Assembly (NCBI GenBank): GCA_003550305.1
Contig: QKYT01000593.1
Coordinates: forward strand, 2,978-17,433
DNA from: Glomus cerebriforme
Taxonomy: Eukaryota; Glomeromycota; Glomeromycetes; Glomerales; Glomeraceae
DNA length: 14,456 nt
Direction: 5' to 3'
Position numbers and translations under genes: made by a program. The notes beneath the pieces are model-generated. The model was not told the origin of the DNA, did not search any database, and saw only the letters and a list, made by a program, of their open reading frames with translations. Every line of letters begins with the position of its first letter. Position 1 is the stretch's first letter. Below, piece after piece: positions 1 to 9,120 of the stretch.

Positions 1-240
1 GCGATTTTCACAGTTTTCTTTAACAAAAGACTTGAGTTTTTGTTGAGCCGGTGAGTCAAGAAGTGGTGGGCGGCCAGGTTGTTTTTTTGGTGTTAAAGAG
101 TGAGTTTCATGAAGGCGTTTAAGTATGTCATTAACCGTTGTTTTCCCACACCCCAATTGTTTGGCAATCGTGCGACTTGAGTGTCCACAGTTGTGACCGT
201 AAATGATTGCACCACGAGTTTTTGGGGTAAGTGGCTTCAT
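1..240 (-). CDS. Tc1/mariner-type transposase, N-terminal part (runs off the left edge)
   Basis: The reading frame opens at an ATG at 240-238 and stays open for 80 codons to the window edge, so the catalytic DDE/D domain is outside the window and it cannot be said whether the copy is intact. Seen: a helix-turn-helix at about residues 5-47, with SSRTIAKQLG as second helix and GKTTVNDILKRL as likely recognition helix, followed by a basic linker with GRPP at 56-59 and the start of a second helical segment (about 64-80). This order, HTH then GRPP AT-hook-like linker then a second HTH, is the bipartite DNA-binding domain of Tc1/mariner transposases, which bind the element's terminal inverted repeats and move it by cut-and-paste into TA sites. 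The putative terminal repeat lies directly upstream (241-392), which supports the start. It is less AT-rich than its surroundings, as expected of a mobile element. Family call is firm; subfamily is not. Confidence 0.85.
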   Translation of the reverse strand, partial: MKPLTPKTRGAIIYGHNCGHSSRTIAKQLGCGKTTVNDILKRLHETHSLTPKKQPGRPPLLDSPAQQKLKSFVKENCENR

Positions 241-392
241 TTTTTCAGAAAATTCCAGAAGATATGTGACGCAGGAGATTGTACATTATGACTATAAGTA
301 TCAAATTATTGTTTGTTTACATCATAATAACACGTGATGATCAGCATAATTTTGGCAAAATAAAGTGGCCGGATAATTTTGAGCACCATCTG
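241..392 (-). mobile_element. Terminal inverted repeat and 5' leader of the Tc1-like element
   Basis: Between the transposase start and a TA dinucleotide at 393-394 lies a terminal region that, read inward from the outer end, begins CAGATGGTGCTCAAAATTAT. It contains two direct copies of ATAATTTTG (346-354 and 373-381), 27 bp apart, plausible transposase-binding subrepeats, and an inner CACGTG at 331-336. TA is the known target duplication of this superfamily, so 392 is my estimate of the element edge. The partner repeat is outside the window, so the inverted-repeat nature is inferred. Similar motifs recur at 13473-13850. Confidence 0.6.
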
Positions 393-1144
393 TATATGGG
401 AACCCGCACAGCAAAAGCTAGGACTTAGCTAATTATATGATTTTGCAAAATCACAATTTAAATCACATAATCAATTTAACAATAATAATAATTTAAAATA
501 AAATTTTGGCAATAATTATTTAAGAGTATTAACTATCTCTCAATCCATTTATTTTTATTTATATTATTAAATATATAAATATAGCTTAATCAAATTTGTA
601 ATAAAAATTTAAATCATTCTATAATTATTTTTTTTACTAATATATTATAAATAAAAAATCACATTTTTTAAAAGGTTAAATTGGGAATAATGTGATAATT
701 AAAAAATCCCAAAATTTATTTTTTGCCCAAGCTTGGGAATATTTTTTTTTTTAAAGATTATTTTTTATCATAGATATTCTGAAAAATGCCTAGAACTAAT
801 AGTAAATTTTTTTTGCTGACTATACATTAGTTGTTTTAGCTTTAGTAATACTAATATATCTAATTTTAAAAGAGGCATTTGTATATATTTTCTATAACAT
901 ATTCAAAAAGCGATATAACATTAACTCTGTAAATTTTTATAAGGAAAATAAATTCTCTTAATAGCCTATAATAACTATTTATTATAAAAGCAATTTCTAT
1001 ATTTATCTCCGCCTTCTTATATTTAATGTATGATCGTCATAGAATTGATTAATATTAATCATTTTAAAAGTATCGTAAAGTTTATTCAATACGTATAAGA
1101 TATGTGATTTATCAATTTTTTCTCAGTTAATTTTAGCTTCAAAA
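393..1144. other. AT-rich intergenic region upstream of the ZIP4-like gene
   Basis: No coding region is seen. This interval should hold the promoter and 5' UTR of the plus-strand gene at 1145. It is dominated by A and T runs. A TTGGGA/TCCCAA cluster at 681-741 is the only structured patch I noticed. I cannot place a transcription start; several TATA-like strings occur, none distinctive in this base composition. Confidence 0.6.
681..741. repeat. TTGGGA inverted-repeat cluster with a CCCAAGCTTGGG palindrome
   Basis: TTGGGA at 681-686 pairs with TCCCAA at 707-712 (6-bp arms), and a perfect 12-bp palindrome CCCAAGCTTGGG sits at 726-737. The string TTGGGAATA occurs twice (681-689 and 733-741). 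G/C triplets are rare nearby, so the cluster stands out. It lies about 400 bp upstream of the ZIP4-like start. It could be a dimeric regulator site or a remnant of a small inverted-repeat element. Confidence 0.4.
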
Positions 1145-4100
1145 ATGTTTAAAAGGATCAGAAAATCAACGAAAAGCGATACTCCTTTCTTTTTAACTTT
1201 CAATGGAAAACGAGTATCAGTATCACCTACACTATCTGAAGATAATACTTTTTCGTTAAATAGTAATGCTCATATAAGTGAAAAGGCAGATCCAAAAGCT
1301 AGACTAAAAAAACAACTTGAAATCATTTCAGGTAATACACTAGTGTATCATTAAATTTAGGTAAAATATTAAATAACCTTTATTTATAGCGTTGGTAAAA
1401 GATGTACATGAAAAAATAAACAAAAATCCTTTAGACACTAAATTTATTCAAGATTCTTTAAAAGAAATTCTTCGTGGTGTCGAGCAATTTACGAATCTAC
1501 AAAAAGTGGCACAGGATTTCGAGCTATCAGATGAGATAGACGAAATAGGTATTAAAAAAAATGTTAAGAAATCAATGGCGAATAATATAATTATTTTATT
1601 TTAGGGGTTGGATTATGGAACTCGTCGATTGCATTAAAAACAATCAGTGATTCGCGCGGGACTGATGAATTAATAGCACTAAGTAACATTCTACCATTAT
1701 ATCTGATTAAACAAATTCCTTGTAAAGCAAATAGCTAATTGAACCATTTAATTTCCGCAAAAGTTCGACAAGTTGGATTTGCTATGATCCAAGCGGGAGC
1801 AAGTGATGATTCAGAAAAAAAATGTCTGTTAATAGATACAGTATATGATAATTTTATGCGTAAAAAAAATTTTTTTAAATAAAATCTGATTATAATTATC
1901 CAAAAGCTACAGTAAAGTTGCTTGCTTTGGCGAGTAAAGTAGGCAAAGCATGGTTAGGTATGTAATACACTAAATCATTTTCAAAGATAATAATAATGAT
2001 TATAATAAAATTAGATTGTGGAAGAAGTGACCAGGCCGACGATGTTTTGCGTTCCGTCGATGAGGTAAGTATATTTAGTTATATAATCCGTAAATTCGTT
2101 TAGATATTAATTTAAACACATTAAATTACATAGATCGAAGATTCTGTATTATCTTTACAAAATAAAACTGCCAAGGAACAACATTCAAAAGCAACTACAT
2201 TACTGGTATACTACGCATATCGTGCCGAAGCGGTATATATTTGTATTTTAATTAGTTTACTTTGTTTAATGTATATTTGTATTTATATATATTTTGTTTG
2301 TTTTCAATTTATAAAGGCATGGAAATTAGCTAATATTCACGTAGCTAACTTAATGTTTCAGCATGCAACAGGTAATAAAATATTTGCTTTTAACTAACAT
2401 TAATGAATTTATTTTAATAATTTAATTTTCGTCTCAAAAAAAAAAAAAGATAAAAATTACTTAGAATATGTAACCGCTAAGGAGGTAATTGCGCACATAA
2501 ATTTTTTCTAGGATGAAAAAGCAAGACTGACTATTATTAGATTGACATTTTGTGCCAAGTATGTTTTACGGTTGGTAATCAAGCTTCACGTGAAGGAAAA
2601 ACGAATGATGCGATAAAGTGGTTAAGAAAATGCCATGAATTGTTAACTGATGGAATGCCAGTGTCAATTCCGGAAAGAACTAAATTACTTGTATGTACAA
2701 AAATATTCCTTAGATTATTTATATCTATTCTAAATATTTTTATTTGTTTATTTAGACCAATACCTTAAATATTCTTGGTAAGGGCACAATCATAATTTAT
2801 TAAATCAAATTGCAATTGATTCATTTTGATTTTCTTCTTTATAACAGCAAATTGCTACTTAAAAAATATTGTGTACGATGAATCAAATTTAGACTTGGCT
2901 GAAAATGCAGTAAACCTTTGTTTAGAGGTATTGATCGAATTTTTCATATAAATTATATTTTTCGAATAATTGTTATGGTGTTAATAGGAAGATCCGAGTA
3001 ATGCATTGGCAACCTTGTTGAAACTCAAGATAATGAAACAAAAGAATTTCAATCTAATCCAATTCGAAGAAGGTTTGTATGTTAAAGAGTATATTTGATT
3101 TACCTTTATCATTTACAAATGCCTTTTTTTTTCTTTATAAATAGTATATGTTCCATTTATTAGAAATAGTCAAATAACAAAAGAAAATTTAAAAATGTGA
3201 GTGGATGTCATCAATAGTCATTCAAATACATAAATTTATGATTTGACATTAACATTAATTTTTAGCCTCTTAAATGTCACGCATTTCATTAGTGAAATCA
3301 AGTAAGTTGGTAAAAATTATTTCGCAAAATATATTATTATTTCTTTAAACAATTTATTCGTATTTATATCACATAAAATAAGTATAATAATAGCATTAAG
3401 AGGAATGGATATTCTTATTGAAGAAAAACTTGCTGATATGCGAAATGTCTCATTCGTTGAAAAAGCTATAATAAGTAAATTTCATATGTTTGAAAATGGG
3501 GATTCAATAAATCCGGAGATTAATGATATTATCCACAGTATTGAAGTGACACTTGGATGTATGCATATTACATAAAAATCTTTGAAAAAAAGATTATTTT
3601 ATAAATATCATCATTCTATTTCTGTAGTTGAACAACGACATGGTATCGTTATTGGTCATAGGACGAAAGTTGCATGTCAACTGGTAAGAATTATAAATTG
3701 TTTATTTTATACACGACAAAATTTTATTTATTTCATATTACACAGATTCTTTGGCAAAATGGGGATCGTGATTATTCAGTAAGGTTTTAATTTATTTCAC
3801 CGAATTAAACTTCAAAGTTCTTTATTAATAATTAACTATTCGTAGAATCAAAATTACGAACGCGCTAAACAATGGTATATAATAGCATATAAATGGTTAA
3901 CCTCAAATCAAACGAATAGCCGTAATGCTGCAATTTTACAAAGGTATCATTTCCTTACTTCATTGATTTGTTTCTGGATAAATTAATTATTATTAAATTC
4001 CTTATTTATTTATTAGAAAAATAGCATTATGTTATCTAGAAATGGATACTTTAGCAGATGCAATTGAAGCAGTCCATAAGTCACAATTGCACGAACACAA

Positions 4101-6323
4101 TTCCGCCGCGAATTTTTACATACTTTACCATATCGCTATGGAAAAACGACAAAATGATCAAGGTTGACAAAAGTTCTTAGTTATTTAAAGATTTAATAAA
4201 TGTGCAATTTTTTTAAAACTTTTAAACCTAAAAATAATTTAGCAATTCGATATTTGAGTGATATGTGTAAAGGAGATGGATTTAATGGAAACATGCTTGC
4301 TATGGCAGCTCATGAAGCATATAAAAAAGAAAATAAGGAAGTCTTAATTGAAACATTGCAAGAAATTTTGAAAAAACATAAAAATGGAGAAAGCATAGCG
4401 AATATTAATATCTTAGTATTACTTAGGTGAGTTAAATTTTATTAATTTTATTGGTATGTGAGTATGTCTATTCAATTATCTTAATAATGTTTAGATGTTT
4501 GATTCGAATGATCCATGGTTCCTTATCCAATAACGATGCAGAAAAGTAGGTTGGCTTTGAAGTTTTCTTTAATGAAAAACTGTAATAATAACTAATATAT
4601 AAAATCTCAGGAATTCACTGAAAGAACGTATATGTGATTACTTTGAAATGGGTAATCTTTATCTTATTTTTATTAATAATAATATTATTATTTTGTGTTT
4701 ATTGAATTCATTTAAATTTTGGACTATGTCTAAAATACTATAGCATTCATTCTAAATAATACAATGATTGAAAACGAAATATGCCAGACAAAGAAAGTAC
4801 CGTTAAACGATTTCGAATGGTTTTTTAAAACAGGTTAAATTTGATAAACTTACTGTACTTTAATAAATTTGACCAAAAATAACCATTAATGTTATCTTTT
4901 TGTAGCATGGAACATTGCATTAGGATTCTGCCACCAATCGGATAACGGTAATGATTTATATGCTGTTAGATTAATTGAAATCTCACATAAGGTATACACT
5001 TATTTTTGTTATAAATAATTAACGTTTTAGCTAAAATTTTTTGTTTTTACCAGTTTCTGAATGAATATCCCGAAGAAACTATAGAACACATAACCCGAAA
5101 AAAACTTTGTATATTTTTTTCTCTATGCGGCAAAATATTTTTTTCCCGACAAGAAAAATCTATCTCTAAAAAGGTGATGCGATTATTGTCACGTTTTTTT
5201 AAGTTTAAAAATATAAATAATTATAATAAATATGAATTAATAGAAAGAAATTCTTGAACACGTGTTAGAGAAAGTCGAACAATATAAGAAAATGAAAAAA
5301 ATATTGGGCAAGCGGAAATTTGAAGAAAATGATGAACAATCAACTTCACAAAAGGATCTAATGCTAGTATTATTATTCGAGTACGAAGCAAAAGTAAAAT
5401 TGGGACTTTGGGATCAATTACAAAATGTGATTAATGTAAGTACTTTCTTTTTTTCTTTGTAATGTATAATTATAGATTAATTCCGTCATTACATAGGCTA
5501 CAGAGGCATTTGATTTTGAGTTACCGTCAAAAATATTCGAGCGGATGGTAGAGTTGTTAATTAATGAGAGTGACTGTCCGAGCGCAAGTAATATCAATAA
5601 TCATTTGTTTTATATAATTTGCTTTGAATATTAATCATAATTATGATATTTGATTTCATTTTTAGTTATATTTTCGGTTTTGCAGGTGATCATATCTTAC
5701 ATAATATTTAAAAATGCTAAAATTATCAATTTAATTGTCAATTATATCTTAGATTCTTCTAAATTCGATAATGAAACATAAACAAGCTGATATTGAACAA
5801 TTTTCAAGATGGTTCCGGATGTTGATAATTACCATAATGTTAAAAAACAAGCCATCAGCTGCCCAGTATCATGATCAAGTGTTGGATATATTAAATCAAG
5901 AATGTGTAAAGGTATCTAAAAAGATAATTTATTTGAAATTGTATTAACAATTTTTCTTTTTAATTTGTATAGGGAAAATATCCAGCGGATGAGATCCAAT
6001 GGTTAATGGTCAATGCATGGAATTGCGGAATTGATTATTATTCGTAGGCAATTTTATAAAATTTTTCTTAAAAAAAATTTTAAATAAATATTAAAATATT
6101 TTGAACAGTGCTAACGATTTCGTGCAAGCAAAAAAATGGTGTGAAACAGCAATTGCTTTTTGTCGACATATTAACAATGGAATTTTATACGAAGAAGAGG
6201 TAATAAAATACTTTCTATTTTTAAATAAATATTATACTAAATCATTATAATATATATTAAAAGATGAGAAAATCATATAACGAGATAATAAAGAATTATG
6301 ATACCAGTATCATTGAAGTTTAA
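1145..6323 (+). CDS. ZIP4: SPO22/ZIP4/TEX11-family meiotic TPR protein, 33 exons, 1006 aa
   Basis: Joining 33 exons across 32 GT-AG introns gives one uninterrupted frame of 3021 nt from ATG 1145 to TAA 6321-6323. The 1006 residues are close to the roughly 900-1000 of yeast Zip4, plant ZIP4 and mammalian TEX11. Family-like landmarks: GVGLWN at 116-121; RQVGFAMIQAG near 156-166; LALASKVGKAWL at 192-203; a TPR-like unit GNQASREGKTNDAIKWLRKC at 295-314; AKQWYIIAYKW near 514-524; EWFFKTAWNIAL at 705-716; and near the C-terminus WLMVNAWNCGIDYY (943-956) followed by AKKWCETAIAFC (964-975). The repeated W-x-x-x-AWN signature is characteristic of SPO22. KKMKKILGKRK at 794-804 is a possible nuclear signal. 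In yeast and mammals the protein is a TPR scaffold on meiotic chromosome axes that recruits ZMM factors and promotes class I crossovers and synapsis. No frameshift or internal stop was found. Start chosen as the first ATG in frame with exon 2; a further 5' exon cannot be excluded. Confidence 0.88.
1145..6323 (+). other. ZIP4: Exon map of the ZIP4-like gene
   Basis: Exons: 1145-1331, 1390-1548, 1605-1721, 1764-1859, 1907-1957, 2015-2064, 2134-2232, 2317-2371, 2450-2484, 2541-2690, 2756-2777, 2848-2927, 2988-3072, 3145-3196, 3266-3301, 3401-3558, 3628-3683, 3746-3778, 3846-3943, 4017-4162, 4243-4426, 4495-4545, 4611-4651, 4744-4833, 4906-4991, 5054-5173, 5244-5435, 5497-5587, 5666-5685, 5753-5911, 5973-6043, 6109-6199, 6264-6323. 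Every junction is GT...AG and keeps frame. Least certain are introns 3 (42 nt), 4 (47 nt, donor GTAAAA) and 15 (99 nt, acceptor TTAAG), each chosen because the alternatives break the frame. Intron 9 has a good branch-site candidate, CTGAC at 2527-2531, 9 nt before its AG. Confidence 0.8.
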
Positions 6324-7040
6324 GGATAAAAAAAGACTGAAGGGTGAAATTTCACAATTTAAAAAATCGATGAACATTTGAATTATCTTAAACAAGGTAT
6401 TAGATAGTACAGTACATAACATAGTAACAACTTTGAAGTATCAATTAAACAAATTTGAAGCAAATAGTTTTAAACGAATAAGTGATGAAAAATGTCATGA
6501 GTTCCGCTCCGCGCTGTGTATATAAAAGTTATTTATTTAATTTCTGGATGAAACAAGACCTATCTTCGGAAACCCGACGAAAGTAAAATTAAGTTGAAAT
6601 AAAAACGGGTTTAACCATTTAAAGACTTTTAATATATATAAATATATTATATTTAACATATAAAATACAAATAGTTTGAATTATTATTATATTGTACATA
6701 AAATTAAAATAAGAGCCAGACATCAATATTATTTGAAACAATTTTTTATAGTTTTACATGTTGAAAGGTTTCATTTACATATCTAAGGATTTTTTGTTAA
6801 AACTAAAAAATCTAACTAGTTTTTTGTCTCGAGTTATATTTCGATAAATTCCGGGCAAATAGGCCAATAAATTAATATAGTATTAAAATAAATATTTATC
6901 TTTACGAAAGAATTGAAAATTGGGGTTTTGCGTCACATCTGACAAGATTTATCAACTCCAGACTCACAATGGTATCCTGTATCCATTTCCTAATTTTTTA
7001 TTACTATAATCACTATGTACAAATTACAAAAGTAAACAAT
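6324..7040. other. Convergent 3' region between the ZIP4-like and 7TM genes
   Basis: No gene is supported. The two flanking genes converge here, so this interval should hold both 3' UTRs. AATAAA-type strings occur on the plus strand near 6598, and TTTATT (AATAAA on the minus strand) near 6995, about 45 bp past the 7TM stop. Three TTAAAC hexamers cluster at 6388-6475, and a GC-richer patch with a TATA-like string lies at 6500-6528. Confidence 0.5.
6500..6528 (+). promoter_or_regulatory. Orphan GC-rich patch followed by TATATAAAAG
   Basis: A short GC-richer stretch (CCGCTCCGCGCTG within 6504-6516) is followed immediately by TATATAAAAG at 6519-6528, a near-ideal TATA box. It lies about 180 bp past the ZIP4-like stop and no gene follows on the plus strand. 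It may be chance, a transposon remnant, or the promoter of a non-coding transcript antisense to the 7TM gene. Confidence 0.2.
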
Positions 7041-8610
7041 TTAATCTTGTAAAAATAAAGAATTTTTATCAGCTGTATCTTTTACCGCAGAAACACTTCT
7101 TATTGGTTTTTTAACTAACCAAGATTTTCTTCCATCAGGAGAAACAATAGTGCCAGGAATATTTTTTAAACTTTTATCTTCTTCCTCATGACCAACATAG
7201 TGATGGACAATATCAGAATCAACAAAATTCCATTTATCTACATCTTTAGTATTATTTCTTGATCTTTCAAAATCACCAGATTTTGTTTCCCAAGGGACTA
7301 AAGTTGATGAACCAGTGACAACCGTTGAAAAAACAGTTGTTTTAACATCTACTGATATCGAATTGTCGCTACTCTTTTTAAGTAATGATGATTTACTTTT
7401 TTGACCAGATTTTGATTGGGATATTTCTTGATTGACAGTTGCAGATCTTTGTTCTAAATGGGATGGAATATTATTTACGCGATCAAAAGTGTTACTACGT
7501 TGATTTTGAGATGACTTTTTGTTCTTTAATGTATCATAAAGAAAAATTATTTGTCCAATAAAAGTAAGAACTGGTATAGTAAAATTCCAAGAAATAAAAG
7601 TATAGATAGTCACGCAAATGTTTTTGTTCACATCTTTTTCTTTATGATAATTAATACCAACAAGAATTCCTTCTATACTATTAAGAAAAAAGATTAAAAA
7701 TACGGCAAATACGATCCAAGTAAGATTATGAGCGGCACTCCTTAATTTTCTTATTTTTATATCAGCATCAGGATTTTCATTTCGTCGTCTTTGTAATATT
7801 TCAGAATATTCTTTTAACATACTAATTAATTTATAATAAACGTATAATAATGTTATAAAATATTGAATTGTCCAAGAACTCCACACAATTGATTGAACAA
7901 TAAATATATTATTAGCATTATTATAATCATGCCTATCTGCGAAATATCCAGTTAAAGCTGTGAGTGGGACTATTGTCAATAAAGGACCTAACATTAAATA
8001 AATTGCCAGTCCATCGATGAAAATTTTGTTCGGATTCCATTGAATTCTTAAAGAATAAGTTGTTTGTTTAAGTATTGGCGTAGAATATATTATACTTATA
8101 GGATAAAGAACCGCACATGCAAATCCAAGTAATTTTGGAATATGAACGGCTATTTCCGCAAACGTCACATTTGGAAATAAATCTATAATTAATAATAATA
8201 ACACTATCATTTGACTAAAATTAAATACTCCTACAGCGATGTGAAACGAGTCTTGAGGACGTGGACGAATCAATCCTAATCATGGATTAAAATATAAATA
8301 TTTTTACAAATTATGTGCCCTTGAAGCATTTTTAGAAAATTTTGAAAATTTGATGAGACTCACCTCTTTCTCTTGTTGCAGGAAAAAATACCGATTGACC
8401 TTTTACTTTAACTCGATAATAAAGAAATGATAATGATATTACTACAATAATTAATGTAAAGGGGACTAAACATTTAAGTGCAATAATATTATTTGCATCG
8501 TTTGGACATCCGTATAGATTTATTCTACAATCACAAGTGCATACTTCAATACCATTCTCTTCGCTGCAACTTCTTGCAAAATAATTTTTCATCAATTTCC
8601 CATTTCCCAT
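7041..8610 (-). CDS. Orphan seven-transmembrane, receptor-like protein (two exons)
   Basis: Exon 1 is 8610-8364 and exon 2 is 8275-7041, joined across an 88-nt GT-AG intron (8363-8276) that splits a Gly codon and keeps frame; the product is 493 residues. Start: ATG at 8610; codons further upstream are open only from a TTG. Seen: a short N-terminus with five Cys within residues 15-35 and no clear signal peptide; hydrophobic segments at about 43-66, 93-116, 128-147, 168-191, 206-233, 265-290 and 303-330; then a hydrophilic Ser/Thr-rich tail of about 160 residues. The basic stretches YYRVKVK after segment 1 and QRRR...IRKLR between segments 5 and 6 would be cytosolic with the N-terminus outside, which is GPCR-like topology. 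Known families such as Git3, Ste3 or cAMP-receptor-like could not be assigned by eye. Role inferred: surface sensing. A non-receptor 7TM protein remains possible. The gene itself is near certain. Confidence 0.8.
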
Positions 8611-9120
8611 TAGGAAAAGAGAAAACAATTAAAAAGTTATAATAAACAAGTGTAATTTGATAAGACAATGATTTTATATATTATTACGATTGCAAATACA
8701 TATACATATATATACAATATACACGCATATATATATAAAGAATGATATAATTTTTGAATAATGGATTAAAAAAAAAAAGATTTTTTCTTTTTTTTTTTTT
8801 ATGAAAATAAGATTTTATGAAGAAATTTCATATATTTAATTCGAATTTGCCATTTTATAATTACATAGATTTATTTCACGCGCCGCTCACGCGTATGAAT
8901 TAAGAGATTCCTTACTACGCCAATTACCCTAACCAAAAATTGGTCTGTACGACCACATTTTTTTTTACAAAGTCATGTGGGTACACAATTATTATTAAAT
9001 TTGCTTTATGAAATAAAAGCATTTATGTTAACGCTAATGGTAATCTATGATTTTAATTTATTATATTAAATCTAATCAGAATAAGTTAAATTACAAAATG
9101 AAATTAAAAAGAATAATAAT
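8611..9120. other. Intergenic region upstream of the 7TM gene
   Basis: No coding sequence is seen. The interval separates two minus-strand genes and should carry the 7TM gene's promoter and the 3' end of the 9121-9747 gene. It holds an alternating purine-pyrimidine AT tract (about 8696-8740), A and T runs at 8766-8802, and a GC-richer island at 8877-8955. Confidence 0.5.
8877..8955. promoter_or_regulatory. GC-richer promoter island: CACGCG pair, ACGCGT and two small inverted repeats
   Basis: Two CACGCG copies (about 8877-8882 and 8888-8893) flank CCGCT; the second is part of ACGCGT (8889-8894), which matches the MluI cell-cycle box bound by MBF in fungi. Next come CCAATT/AATTGG arms (8920-8925 and 8938-8943) around ACCCTAACC, and TGGTC/GACCA (8941-8945 and 8951-8955). 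The island lies about 270-350 bp upstream of the 7TM start. The motif density in an AT-rich spacer suggests regulatory DNA, but binding is inferred only. Confidence 0.35.

Noticed and set aside
1841..1906. Alternative donor GTATAT at 1841 for intron 4
   Set aside because: Joining to 1907 gives CTA CAG TAA, an immediate stop. Donor 1860 keeps the frame.
2485..2511. Shorter alternative for intron 9 ending at CTAG 2511
   Set aside because: The downstream exon would then hit TAA at 2613-2615 and lose the TPR-like segment. The acceptor at 2540 keeps the frame and has a good branch site.
8611..8628. Extension of the 7TM exon 1 to a TTG at 8628
   Set aside because: Nuclear fungal genes rarely start at TTG, and a good ATG lies at 8610 in the same frame.
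8924..8934. ACCCTAACC, and TTAGGGTTA near 11705, as telomere repeat
   Set aside because: Only single units, not tandem arrays. Not a telomere or interstitial telomeric tract.
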